10,701 nt of DNA. Source: JAKQHY01 sp034429475. GTDB taxonomy: Bacteria > Chloroflexota > Anaerolineae > B4-G1 > SLSP01. The notes under the pieces were generated by a model. That model did not search any database, was not told where the DNA came from, and saw only the letters and a list, made by a program, of their open reading frames with translations. The first letter of the stretch is position 1, and each line of letters opens with the position of its first letter. The DNA is taken from NCBI GenBank assembly GCA_034429475.1, contig DAOUGD010000307.1, positions 1-10,701 on the forward strand, written 5' to 3'. Made by a program: the position numbers and the translations under genes. Positions 1-7,001 of the stretch are shown one piece after another.

Positions 1-30
1 GGAGAGGGGGAGAGGGGGAGAGAGGGGAGG
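1..30. repeat. Purine-rich low-complexity array (GGGGGAGA-like units)
   Basis: The first 30 bases are almost pure purine on the plus strand, built from GGGGGAGA-like 8-mers repeated about twice with degenerate flanks. It lies in the gap downstream of the Nudix gene and is cut by the window edge, so its full length and the gene it precedes cannot be seen. It resembles in style, not in sequence, the other short-unit arrays in this window. Confidence 0.7.
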
Positions 31-58
31 CCACGAAATTTTGTGTCGCTGTGGCGCC

Positions 59-78
59 AAAAAAGTTCTCATAAGAAG
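59..78 (-). terminator. Weak candidate terminator after the Nudix gene
   Basis: On the minus strand, 20 bases past the Nudix stop, a short TTCT/AGAA stem with a TATG loop is followed at once by C and six T residues. The T-run is convincing but the stem has only four A/T-rich pairs, so intrinsic termination here is uncertain. It lies at the distal end of the long minus-strand gene run, where a terminator would be expected. Confidence 0.25.
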
Positions 79-97
79 CCTCGCGCGCGGAAGTGGT

Positions 98-562
98 TCA
101 ATAGTGCACCCATTCCACCAGCTTCAAATCGTGATCGTAGGTGAATTTAGCCTGGAAAAATCCTGTTTGCGTCCGCAAGATGCGCGGCGCGAAGATCGCG
201 TCGGCCTGGGGGATGGGGGTTTCGTTCAGATATTTGTCCAGCGGCAGCCACGCCAACGCCCCTTCGCGCAGGTCGGGACGCAACTCGCCGGTGAAGTGGT
301 CAGTCACAAAGATGAACAGCATCCACAGCCAGTGCTCAAACGGCGAGATTTCGGTACACAGGCCGCGCAGTTGAAGGTGGGACACGACCAGGCCGGTCTC
401 TTCCAGCATCTCCCGCCGCGCCGTCTCGTAGGGCGACTCCCCTAACTCGACTTTGCCGCCCGGCGCGATCCACAGGCCCAGATTCGGCTCTTTGTTGCGG
501 TGCATGACCAGGACTTCGTCGCCGCGCCGCGCGTAGACCAGCACGCTCAGAATGTAACTCAT
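98..562 (-). CDS. Nudix hydrolase (MutT-like)
   Basis: A 154-residue Nudix-fold pyrophosphohydrolase. The full Nudix box GX5EX7REUXEEXGU is present at residues 36-58 (GGKVELGE ... RREMLEETGL), with the Mg2+-binding glutamates E51, E54 and E55, so the enzyme should be active. The family cleaves nucleoside diphosphates linked to another moiety. Length and N-terminal layout fit the MutT/8-oxo-dGTP-type subgroup, but the substrate cannot be read from sequence. I chose the ATG at 562 because it overlaps the epimerase stop as ATGA, a classic coupled start, and because the Nudix domain begins there (MSYILSVLVYARRG). An in-frame start at 676 would add 38 Pro/Arg/Gly-rich residues that are only the out-of-frame reading of the epimerase end. 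It is probably co-translated with the UDP-sugar enzyme, although a shared pathway is not proven. Confidence 0.9.
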   Translation of the reverse strand: MSYILSVLVYARRGDEVLVMHRNKEPNLGLWIAPGGKVELGESPYETARREMLEETGLVVSHLQLRGLCTEISPFEHWLWMLFIFVTDHFTGELRPDLREGALAWLPLDKYLNETPIPQADAIFAPRILRTQTGFFQAKFTYDHDLKLVEWVHY

Positions 563-1512
563 CGTGGAATCCCTAGTTTTTCGCGGAAATATTCCGCCGT
601 CCGCGCCAACCCTTCTTTGACCGGCACCTGCGGCTCCCAGCCCAGCAGCATCCGGGCGCGGGTGATGTCCGGGCAACGCACCTTCGGGTCGTCGCGCACG
701 CGCTCGTCGGTGGGATGGACGAAGACGATGTCCGATTGGATGCCCGTGACTTCTTTGATCAAGACGGCAAAGTCCAGGATGGACATTTCATTGGGATTCC
801 CCAGATTGACCGGGCCTTCCACGTCGGAGTTCATCAGGCGGACGATGCCTTCCACCAGGTCGGAGACGTAGCAGAAGGCGCGCGTGCGCGAGCCATCGCC
901 ATACACCGTCAACGGTTCGCCGCGCAGCGCCTGGCAGATGAAGTTCGGCACGACGCGCCCGTCATCGGCCCGCATCCGGGGGCCGTAGGTGTTGAAGATG
1001 CGCACGATGCGGGTATCCACACTGTGATAGCGGTGGTAGGCCATCGTCATCGCCTCAGCGAAGCGTTTGCTTTCATCGTAGACGCCGCGCGGGCCGACGG
1101 GGTTGACGTTGCCCCAGTAATCCTCGGCCTGCGGATGCACGAGCGGGTCGCCGTACACTTCCGACGTGGACGCGAGAAAGTATTTAGCCCCTTTATCCAG
1201 CGCCAGCCCCAACGTGTTGTGCGTCCCCAGCGCGCCCACTTTGAGCGTCTGGATGGGGAAGTTCAGGTAGTCCACCGGGCTGGGCAACGACGCCAGGTGC
1301 AAGACCATATCCAATGGCCCGGCCACGTAGATGTAGCTCGTGACGTTGTGCTTGATGAACGAGAAGCGCGGGTGGCCCGCCAGGTGCGCGATGTTGTCCG
1401 TCGAGCCGGTGCTCAGGTTGTCCATCGCAATGACTTCGTGGCCGTCCGCCAGGTAGCGTTCGCAGAGATGGGAGCCGATGAAGCCGGCTCCGCCGGTAAT
1501 TAAGATACGCAT
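559..1512 (-). CDS. NAD-dependent epimerase/dehydratase, UDP-glucuronate decarboxylase (UXS)-like
   Basis: A 317-residue extended short-chain dehydrogenase with an N-terminal Rossmann fold: TGGAGFIGSH at 6-15 for NAD+, and acidic D31 after beta2. Catalytic residues are visible as STSE (115-118) and YDESK (Y145, K149). The segments YWGNVNPVGPRGVYDESKR (132-150) and DDPKVRCPDI (274-283) are typical of UDP-xylose synthases, which convert UDP-glucuronate to UDP-xylose with release of CO2 for extracellular polysaccharide synthesis. A dTDP-glucose dehydratase or 4-epimerase is less likely because these UXS signatures are specific. Start: ATG at 1512 preceded by GGAGAG at good spacing. Upstream lies a GGGATTR array. 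The gene ends in a four-base overlap with the Nudix gene. The product is cytoplasmic and of normal length, with no sign of damage. Confidence 0.9.
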   Translation of the reverse strand: MRILITGGAGFIGSHLCERYLADGHEVIAMDNLSTGSTDNIAHLAGHPRFSFIKHNVTSYIYVAGPLDMVLHLASLPSPVDYLNFPIQTLKVGALGTHNTLGLALDKGAKYFLASTSEVYGDPLVHPQAEDYWGNVNPVGPRGVYDESKRFAEAMTMAYHRYHSVDTRIVRIFNTYGPRMRADDGRVVPNFICQALRGEPLTVYGDGSRTRAFCYVSDLVEGIVRLMNSDVEGPVNLGNPNEMSILDFAVLIKEVTGIQSDIVFVHPTDERVRDDPKVRCPDITRARMLLGWEPQVPVKEGLARTAEYFREKLGIPR

Positions 1513-1537
1513 AGTCGTTTCTCTCCTTTTGATGGTA

Positions 1538-1567
1538 GGGATTGGGGATTGGGGATTAGGGATTGGG
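1538..1567. repeat. GGGATTR tandem heptamer array upstream of the epimerase
   Basis: Four perfect 7-bp units GGGATTR (GGGATTG, GGGATTG, GGGATTA, GGGATTG) followed by GG, on the plus strand. It lies about 26 bases upstream of the epimerase start, close to its Shine-Dalgarno. The G3N4 periodicity makes it a G-quadruplex-forming pattern on the plus (template) strand. The unit differs from the GGGTTRT arrays elsewhere but shares the three-G plus four-base architecture. Confidence 0.85.
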
Positions 1568-1630
1568 CAGCCCTCAATCCATAAACTTTAATCCTATTGT
1601 GATTCGTTTGCATTTGAGATGGAAATTGTA

Positions 1631-1650
1631 CCACGAATCTTCACGAATCT
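1631..1650. repeat. CACGAATCT direct repeat between SnoaL-like and epimerase genes
   Basis: Two copies of CACGAATCT at a 10-base spacing (1632-1640 and 1642-1650) lie in the gap between the SnoaL-like stop and the epimerase start. Next to them, on the minus strand, TACAAT at 1630-1625 could be a -10 element for the epimerase, but no good -35 partner is present at 16-18 bases. Confidence 0.45.
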
Positions 1651-1667
1651 ACACTAAAGGGAATTTC

Positions 1668-2219
1668 TCAATCAACCGGCATTGACCAGTGGATGGTGTG
1701 GAAGCGCCAGTGTCCTTCTTGCTTCACCAGCACGGCGGTGAAGGTGAAGGGCCACCGGTAACCGGCGGGTTTCTCTCGTTCGCGCCAGCGCCGCACCCCA
1801 AAATGAGAGGCTTCCACCAGCCGTTGCCTGGGGCTGAGGGCTTCGTTTTCCAACAACTCTTTCATCTGCGTCAGAACGAAGCCGGTCACTTCGTCGGTCT
1901 GGAGGTCGTCGGTTTGAAAAATTGCGCCGGTGGTGGAGAGCCACGCTACGTCGTCCTTGACGGTGATTTGGGCCTCGTTGACCTCCAGCCTGACGTCCCC
2001 CCAGTATTTCCAGTCAGATTCGACGATTTCGCGGATGCGCGCCGCCCCCTGAAACCATTCGTTCTGGTTGCGGGCCGCCGCGCCAATCCCGATGAGTTCG
2101 GCGTCGTCTCCCGGTACGAAAAGCTGCATAAACTCGTCAAGGCTGGCGACCTCGCGCGCGGTGTAGCCGTCTTGAAAGCGTTGTAAGACTTGTTGAACTT
2201 CTGTGATTGCAGTATCCAT
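1668..2219 (-). CDS. SnoaL/NTF2-like domain protein
   Basis: A 183-residue soluble protein with the features of the NTF2/SnoaL fold: an N-terminal helix (residues 1-15), a segment like DGYTAREVASLDEFMQLF resembling the DUF4440/SnoaL_3 start, beta strands such as VRLEVNEAQITVKDDVAWLSTTG in mid-protein, and a C-terminal FTFTAVLVKQEGHWRFHTIHWS, the usual last two strands. Such folds serve as small-molecule enzymes, binding domains or subunits, and no specific role is readable. I prefer ATG 2219 to the in-frame GTG at 2234. The upstream Shine-Dalgarno AAGGAG at 2239-2234 includes the first base of that GTG, so it could only serve a later start, although the spacing to 2219 (14 bases) is long. The SD overlaps the TAA stop of the preceding hydrolase, so the two are probably translationally coupled. 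Confidence 0.75.
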   Translation of the reverse strand: MDTAITEVQQVLQRFQDGYTAREVASLDEFMQLFVPGDDAELIGIGAAARNQNEWFQGAARIREIVESDWKYWGDVRLEVNEAQITVKDDVAWLSTTGAIFQTDDLQTDEVTGFVLTQMKELLENEALSPRQRLVEASHFGVRRWREREKPAGYRWPFTFTAVLVKQEGHWRFHTIHWSMPVD

Positions 2220-2237
2220 CAATTTGTGCCCCACTCC

Positions 2238-3155
2238 TTACTGAGAGATCAATGCGGCTTGAGTATAAGAGATGAGACCGCTCATGCTATGTCCTTGGCC
2301 GGGAATGATCTCTAATTTGAACCGGCTTTCTGTCCCGTTAGCTTCCGCATAGGCAGCCATATCTTTTACCCAATTCCGCGCTATGGTGTACCGATTCCTT
2401 CCCTTTTGTCCGGGAATCAGTGCTACAGGCAGTTCTGAGGTGTCATTCAACCCCACAATCACGGTGAGGGGAACTTGAGTGGCGGCCAGCCATTGTTGCT
2501 TATCCGGTACGATATCCACATGCTTGAGGGTATCGGTATCCCATTCAATGTCCGTATGCAGTTCACCCATCCCAAAGGGCCAGGTTACTTCTGTATTGGG
2601 TTGGGGATAGGTGGCCGCAGAGCTAATCACCGCCTTCTTGATCGTTTCGGGGTGCGTTACTAGGAAGCGTCCCACAAATTGTCCCCCGGCGGAATGTCCG
2701 TACAAATAGAAAGGTGCGCCTGACGTTCCATAGGCTTCTTGATATGCCTTCACCAATCGTAACACCCATGCATCGGCGTTAATTTCCCGCCCGAACAAAC
2801 CCCGGTATCCCCCCAGTGCATGATCGCCCAGAGAACTGCTGAAATCTTCCTGGTTGAACGCCGGGACAAGCAGGATGTAGCCCTGTTCTTCCGCAAAATC
2901 AACCCAGGCGGTGATGTAATACCGCGCATTCGATTCGGCGGTTTCCTCCTTGGAAGGCGTCCCGTGGATGAGAACCAAGATTTCCAGTTGTTCTGGGGCG
3001 GTCTTTGCCACATAGGTGAAGAAGGTGCCAAATACATCTTCCTCTGCGACGACCTGACCCACTTCGTGCGCGACGAGTGGTTCAGGCAGTGTCGTCGTGC
3101 TACAGGCTGACAGGAGGATGGTGAGTATGAGTGCGACCAAGCTCATCGTCTTCAT
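2238..3155 (-). CDS. Lipoprotein alpha/beta hydrolase
   Basis: A 305-residue secreted lipoprotein. The N-terminus MKTMSLVALILTILLSACST is a signal peptide with lipobox LSAC, so Cys18 would be the lipidated residue and the enzyme would sit on the outer face of the cytoplasmic membrane. The alpha/beta hydrolase core follows: IHG at 63-65 (oxyanion-hole region), nucleophile elbow GHSAGG with Ser155, probable acid Asp238 in VGLNDTSE, and His289 in GQGHSMSG. The triad is complete, so an esterase or related hydrolase activity is likely, but the substrate is unknown. It is distantly like PHB-depolymerase/feruloyl-esterase type proteins. The start has GAGGA six to seven bases upstream, overlapping the TAG stop of the GNAT gene. 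Composition is visibly less GC-rich than in the neighbouring GNAT and AOR genes. Confidence 0.85.
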   Translation of the reverse strand: MKTMSLVALILTILLSACSTTTLPEPLVAHEVGQVVAEEDVFGTFFTYVAKTAPEQLEILVLIHGTPSKEETAESNARYYITAWVDFAEEQGYILLVPAFNQEDFSSSLGDHALGGYRGLFGREINADAWVLRLVKAYQEAYGTSGAPFYLYGHSAGGQFVGRFLVTHPETIKKAVISSAATYPQPNTEVTWPFGMGELHTDIEWDTDTLKHVDIVPDKQQWLAATQVPLTVIVGLNDTSELPVALIPGQKGRNRYTIARNWVKDMAAYAEANGTESRFKLEIIPGQGHSMSGLISYTQAALISQ

Positions 3156-3164
3156 CCGGTTCCT

Positions 3165-3629
3165 CTACTTCTCCGGCGGATAGGCGATGAAGCCCGTTTT
3201 CACGCCGCGCTGGAAGCCCACGCCCTCGTAGAAGCGGAACACGCCCTCGTCTTTGCGGCCCGTGAGCAGCATCACCTTGTAACAGCGCTGCGCCCACGCC
3301 AGATCGAGCGCGTGCTGCAACAGCCACGTCCCGATGCCCTGCCGGCGATAGTCGCGGTGGGTGACGACGTTTTCGATCAGGCCGTAGGGCCGCGCACCGC
3401 GCGTCAGATTCGGCACGATGACGAGGATGCACGACGCAAGCAACTTGCTATCCCTCTCGGCGACGAGGACGTGGAGCTTGGGATCGGTCAGCAGCACATC
3501 CCACACCTGGCGCACCGTTGGCTCGTCGGGCAGCGGATCGTCGTTGGCGTGCATGTGACCATACAACTCCAACAACGCCGGCAGTTCGTGATTGGCGATA
3601 GGTCGAATAGAAAAAGTGATTTTTTCCAT
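3165..3629 (-). CDS. GNAT family N-acetyltransferase
   Basis: A 154-residue single-domain GNAT protein. The acetyl-CoA pyrophosphate-binding motif A appears as HRDYRRQGIGTWLL (91-104; Q/R-x-x-G-x-G/A), preceded by strand beta4 LIENVVT (84-90) and followed by motif B with FRFYEGVGF (131-139). It should transfer an acetyl group from acetyl-CoA to an amine on a small molecule or protein N-terminus; the acceptor cannot be assigned. The ATG at 3629 comes one base after the TGA of the upstream membrane-protein gene (TGA-G-ATG) and lacks a strong Shine-Dalgarno, so its translation probably depends on coupling to that gene. The downstream hydrolase begins nine bases after its stop. Length is normal for the family. 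Confidence 0.88.
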   Translation of the reverse strand: MEKITFSIRPIANHELPALLELYGHMHANDDPLPDEPTVRQVWDVLLTDPKLHVLVAERDSKLLASCILVIVPNLTRGARPYGLIENVVTHRDYRRQGIGTWLLQHALDLAWAQRCYKVMLLTGRKDEGVFRFYEGVGFQRGVKTGFIAYPPEK

Positions 3630-3630
3630 C

Positions 3631-4284
3631 TCAGCTCAAAGAGAAATCGCCGGTAGCGACGAAACTCCTCACGGCTTCGTCTACCATAGCGGTAGCGGGC
3701 AGCCGTTGCAAGAGATCGCGAAAGATGGCGCGATAATCAAAGGCCCCTTTGCCAACCGTGGCTGGCAAATTTTGTCCAAGCGCGCGAAAAATGGCGGGGT
3801 AGTCGAAGATGCCGTCGGCGGCTTTGGATGGATTCCACGTCCTGGGAATCAAGATTTGTACCCGCCGGTGATGGACATCCTCGAGGGTCACTTTCCAGGC
3901 ATAATGTTGCCGCCGCCTGAAAGATGAAGAGACCCTGACGATTTCGGCCAACTGCAATGTCTTCGTCCAGCCGCGAAATCCAAAAGTGAAGGTCTCGGAA
4001 GTCAACACCGCTTCTTGAGGAATCGCGCCGATGCCGATATACACAACGCCCCCCATACAAAGCAGCGGTCCGACGCCGCACGCGCTGGTCACACAAACCA
4101 CCGCCAGCAACAGATCGCCCTGGGGGAAAATATTCCACGGCTGGGAAACAGCCATCAGCGTCAGGACACTGCCAAAGGACATGATGCAGATAAGGGGAAA
4201 GGCAAAGGCGAGTATCAGGATGCCGTAGACCATCTGCATCGTTTGTAAAGACGTCCGCTGAAACGGATAAACGATTCGATCCAT
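3631..4284 (-). CDS. Membrane protein of unknown function with PH-like segment and internal duplication
   Basis: A 217-residue protein I do not recognise as a named family. Two hydrophobic hairpin segments occur at about residues 18-46 and 58-88, placing the N-terminal third in the membrane. Residues 90-150 (VLTSETFTFGFRGW ... RVQILIPRTW) are strand-rich with alternating hydrophobics and resemble the PH-like domains that follow two membrane spans in other small bacterial proteins. That is only a fold impression. The C-terminal part holds a tandem duplication, FDYPAIFRALGQNLPAT (160-176) and FDYRAIFRDLLQRLPAT (182-198), 22 residues apart. The start is clear: ATG 4284 with GGAGGT at seven-base spacing. 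It probably begins a coupled group with the GNAT, hydrolase and SnoaL-like genes downstream. Confidence 0.7.
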   Translation of the reverse strand: MDRIVYPFQRTSLQTMQMVYGILILAFAFPLICIMSFGSVLTLMAVSQPWNIFPQGDLLLAVVCVTSACGVGPLLCMGGVVYIGIGAIPQEAVLTSETFTFGFRGWTKTLQLAEIVRVSSSFRRRQHYAWKVTLEDVHHRRVQILIPRTWNPSKAADGIFDYPAIFRALGQNLPATVGKGAFDYRAIFRDLLQRLPATAMVDEAVRSFVATGDFSLS

Positions 4285-4316
4285 GAAAACACCTCCGATG
4301 CGGGCAATTACTCACC

Positions 4317-4337
4317 AAAAGCGAAGCACCCCTTCGC
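4317..4337 (-). terminator. Candidate intrinsic terminator after the methyltransferase
   Basis: On the minus strand, 27 bases after the methyltransferase stop, a perfect six-pair stem GCGAAG/CTTCGC with a five-base loop GGGTG is followed directly by TTTT. The stem is solid but the T-tract is short, so termination may be partial. If real, it separates the AOR-methyltransferase unit from the membrane protein-GNAT-hydrolase unit. Confidence 0.4.
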
Positions 4338-4364
4338 ACACTGAATAATGTGACCTATAGATTA

Positions 4365-5108
4365 CTATGGGCATAGGGGTTGCCCAAACGATACCTGGGT
4401 CTCATAATCAATCTGGATTTTGCCATCCACCGCGAAGGCATCGAAAACCTGGCGATTGAGCGCCTCAAATTCTACAAAATCCTGATCACTACAAGTGGGG
4501 GCTTCTATCCCTGAACAGGCAGCGCCAAAAAACGCCGTCCAATCTTCCGTATGCGATTGGCGATAACGCAAAGTATGGAGTTGACCCTCCCCAAACAGAT
4601 TTTGTACCGGCGTTCTGTGCCAAGACTGTTCCATCTTGCTGGTCATACTTTTCAATGTAGCCAGCTTGGAAAAGAGCGTTTCCGTAAAAGCCTGGTTTGT
4701 GAAAGCATAGGTAAACAGGGCGATCCACCCTGGCTTTTTAAGGATACGACGTAATTCTTGACAGGCTTCTGGTTTGAAGCGATGAAAAGCATTTCCTATG
4801 ACGATGAGGTCAACGCTGTCTTCAGCCAGGGTCGTCTGCTCGGCAAAACCAGCCAGGATTTCAATCGAGGCAAGACTTGCCAACGATGCAGAGGCCACCT
4901 CCCGCATTGCGGGGTCTGGTTCTATGGCGTAGACCCTGGCGCATCTATCCGCAAATAATCTCGCCAATTGCCCCGTACCGGCGCCTATGTCGGCGACAAC
5001 TCGAACTTCCCCCATGTGTCCAAGAAGATCATCTACCGCCTCATTGGCATAGGGGAGCCGATATTTCTCATATAGCATCGCTTTTTCAACGGTGGTGCCA
5101 CCGATCAT
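4365..5108 (-). CDS. Class I SAM-dependent methyltransferase
   Basis: A 247-residue methyltransferase of the Methyltransf_11/25 type. Motif I is VVADIGAGTGQLAR (37-50), the SAM-binding glycine loop. The acidic residue that binds the ribose hydroxyls is E63 in YAIEPDPAM. The motif II/III region follows as DSVDLIVIGNAFHRF (97-111) and LRRILKKPGWIALFTY (119-134). The C-terminal 100 residues form the usual variable substrate domain, so the acceptor is unknown; small-molecule methylation is most common in this group. ATG 5108 has a GGGG-type Shine-Dalgarno (AAGGGGAA) six bases upstream. The gene starts 34 bases after the AOR stop and may share its transcript, but nothing ties it functionally to aldehyde oxidation. 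It is less GC-rich than the AOR gene. Confidence 0.85.
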   Translation of the reverse strand: MIGGTTVEKAMLYEKYRLPYANEAVDDLLGHMGEVRVVADIGAGTGQLARLFADRCARVYAIEPDPAMREVASASLASLASIEILAGFAEQTTLAEDSVDLIVIGNAFHRFKPEACQELRRILKKPGWIALFTYAFTNQAFTETLFSKLATLKSMTSKMEQSWHRTPVQNLFGEGQLHTLRYRQSHTEDWTAFFGAACSGIEAPTCSDQDFVEFEALNRQVFDAFAVDGKIQIDYETQVSFGQPLCP

Positions 5109-5142
5109 AGAATTCCCCTTTCATGCCTCACGTCTTCACGCT

Positions 5143-6897
5143 TCATACTCGTTGGGCATACTCCGCCAGAGCCGCTTTCACAAACGCTTCATCAAACGGG
5201 CCGGCAGGCGCCGGCGTCTCGGTGATGCGCGCCGGGATGCGCAACGCGCCGAAGTCGAAGCCCTCGCGCTGCTTGAAGGCGACTTTGCGCCGCAACGTCT
5301 CCGCACCGAGCCGGTCGAGGTCGGCAGCGGTCCGGTCGAAGCCGGCGACGGCGAGCGCGCCCAGCGTCGTCTCGCGGTCGTAGACGCCGCGCGCGAAGAG
5401 ACACACGACGAGGCTGGTGAGCACCTGCCGCCAGCGTTCCTCCGTCACCAGCGACTCGGCGACGCCTTCCGGCGTGAGCGCCTGCCCTTTCTTGGCGGCG
5501 GCCTGGTCGAGGCTGTACCCGGCGTTGTCGAGGTGGCTGTGCCGCGCCCCCGCCAGCCAGCCGACGTGGCACGCCGGGCCGGTGTGGTAGCCGGGCATCT
5601 CGTTGCCGCCGAAGGTGAGTGCGAAATCCAGTCCGCCGTAGACCGTCGCCGCGTGCTCCGCGCCCCGCGCCAGCGTGCGGTAGAAGTCCGTCGGCTGGCT
5701 GACGATACGCTTGACCGCCTCGATGTAAGGGGCGGCGTCGCCGAAGGCTAGCGGCAGCCCGTCCGTGTCCGCCGGTGTGATGAGGCCGCGTTCCATTGCC
5801 TCCGTGGCCCAGGCCAGCGCCACGCCCGCACTCATCACGTCGAGGCCCTGCACTTCGATTTCGTCCATCACCTGCAACATGCCGGGGACGTCAGCCAGGC
5901 CCAACATGCTTCCCGTGGCGAAAATCGGCTCGTGGTCGTAGCCGAGCATCAGCGTTTTGTAGAAGTACGGGTCGTTGGGGTAGGGGATGCGCAGCGCGGC
6001 CAGGTGGACGCAGGCGACGGGGCAATGGGCGCACGCCACGCGCCGCCCCAGATAATGCTCGGCCAGCGCCTCGCCGGAGATGGCCTCCGCGCCCTCAAAG
6101 CGCCCGGCTTGCAGGTTGCGCGTCGGCAACCCGCCGATGGCGTCCAGCGGGATGACGTTAATGGGCGTGCCGAGTTCGTGATATTTCTTCATCAATGGGG
6201 ATTGCGTGGCGGCCTTGAAGATGGCGTCGTAGGTGGCGCGGAAAGCCTTGCGGTCGGCCACCGGCAGGCTGCGTTGACCTTCTATCACGATAGCCTTGAG
6301 TTGCTTGCTGCCGAAGACCGCGCCCAATCCGAGTCGCCCGAAGTGCCGGTACGTCTCGGTGATGACGCAGGCGTAGCTGACCTGTTTTTCGCCGGCGCGC
6401 CCGATGCGCATGATGGAGCGCGCGCCGCTGCCGCCCTCGCGGGTGCGCAGCACCGAGCCGGTGGTGTAACTGCTACGCGTCCCCCAGAGCGCCGAAGCGT
6501 CGCGGAACTGCGCGCCGTGCTCGTCAATGACCAGGTACACCGGCCCCGCGCTCGCGCCGCGAATCACTACCGCGCCGTAGCCCGCCAGCCGGATCGAGAC
6601 CGCGCTGCGCCCTCCGGCATGGCTCTCGCCCAGGTTGCCCGTGTGCGGCGATTTGAACATCGCCACCGTCTTGGACGCAAGCGGATACAATCCCACCAGC
6701 GGCCCGACGGTGAAGATGATGGGGTTTTCCGGCCCCAGCGGATCCGCCCCGGCAGGACATTCCTCTTCCAACAGGCGAATCCCCGCGCCCGTGCCGCCCA
6801 GACATTCGTCGAATAAGTCCGGCCGCTCCTGCACCTCAAACTTGCGGCGGGAGAGGTCAATGTAAAGAACTCGTTTCAAGGGATCGTTGTTTAGCAT
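5143..6897 (-). CDS. AOR-family tungsten-dependent aldehyde:ferredoxin oxidoreductase
   Basis: A 584-residue catalytic subunit of the aldehyde:ferredoxin oxidoreductase family, close to the usual 600-odd residues. The N-terminal domain (1-210) carries the family signature, ECLGGTGAGIRLLEEE at 31-46 and SHAGGRSAVSIRLAGYGAV at 92-110, which binds the tungstopterin. The [4Fe-4S] ligands are CAHCPVAC (C289, C292, C296) with the fourth Cys at C499, matching the spacing of Pyrococcus AOR. It should oxidise an aldehyde to a carboxylate, or run in reverse, passing electrons to the four-cluster ferredoxin encoded two genes upstream. The substrate is unknown, and YdhV-like members of unclear function belong to the same family. 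ATG 6897 follows AAGGAGG at five-base spacing, and this SD directly abuts the GGGTTRT array. The gene is strongly GC-rich. Confidence 0.93.
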   Translation of the reverse strand: MLNNDPLKRVLYIDLSRRKFEVQERPDLFDECLGGTGAGIRLLEEECPAGADPLGPENPIIFTVGPLVGLYPLASKTVAMFKSPHTGNLGESHAGGRSAVSIRLAGYGAVVIRGASAGPVYLVIDEHGAQFRDASALWGTRSSYTTGSVLRTREGGSGARSIMRIGRAGEKQVSYACVITETYRHFGRLGLGAVFGSKQLKAIVIEGQRSLPVADRKAFRATYDAIFKAATQSPLMKKYHELGTPINVIPLDAIGGLPTRNLQAGRFEGAEAISGEALAEHYLGRRVACAHCPVACVHLAALRIPYPNDPYFYKTLMLGYDHEPIFATGSMLGLADVPGMLQVMDEIEVQGLDVMSAGVALAWATEAMERGLITPADTDGLPLAFGDAAPYIEAVKRIVSQPTDFYRTLARGAEHAATVYGGLDFALTFGGNEMPGYHTGPACHVGWLAGARHSHLDNAGYSLDQAAAKKGQALTPEGVAESLVTEERWRQVLTSLVVCLFARGVYDRETTLGALAVAGFDRTAADLDRLGAETLRRKVAFKQREGFDFGALRIPARITETPAPAGPFDEAFVKAALAEYAQRV

Positions 6898-6910
6898 CGT
6901 AGCCTCCTTG

Positions 6911-7001
6911 GGGTTGTGGGTTATGGGTTATGGGTTGTGGGTTATGGGTTGTGGGTTGTGGGTTATGGGTTGTGGGTTATGGGTTGTGGGTTGGCGGTTG
7001 T
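6911..7001. repeat. GGGTTRT heptamer array between 4HB and AOR genes
   Basis: Eleven perfect GGGTTRT units (6911-6987; sixth base G A A G A G G A G A G in order) plus two degenerate ones (GGGTTGG, CGGTTGT) on the plus strand. Twelve GGG runs with four-base loops make it a strong G-quadruplex-type pattern on the strand used as template for the minus-strand genes. The right part is coding for the C-terminal tail of the four-helix-bundle protein and supplies its stop codon. The left end abuts the AAGGAGG of the AOR gene. Confidence 0.95.

Noticed and set aside
715..1503. Long plus-strand reading frame opposite the epimerase
   Set aside because: It is antisense to a clear UXS-like gene, rich in His/Arg/Val/Ala from GC-rich codon complement, and has no domain or ribosome binding site.
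5932..6816. Long plus-strand reading frame opposite the AOR gene
   Set aside because: Antisense shadow of a GC-rich gene; no recognisable motifs, and the AOR cysteine ligands on the other strand are decisive.
6911..7001. CRISPR array or telomere-like origin for the GGGTTRT repeat
   Set aside because: Units are contiguous 7-mers with no spacers, so not CRISPR; the array is internal, between genes, and overlaps a coding end, so there is no reason to call a chromosome end.
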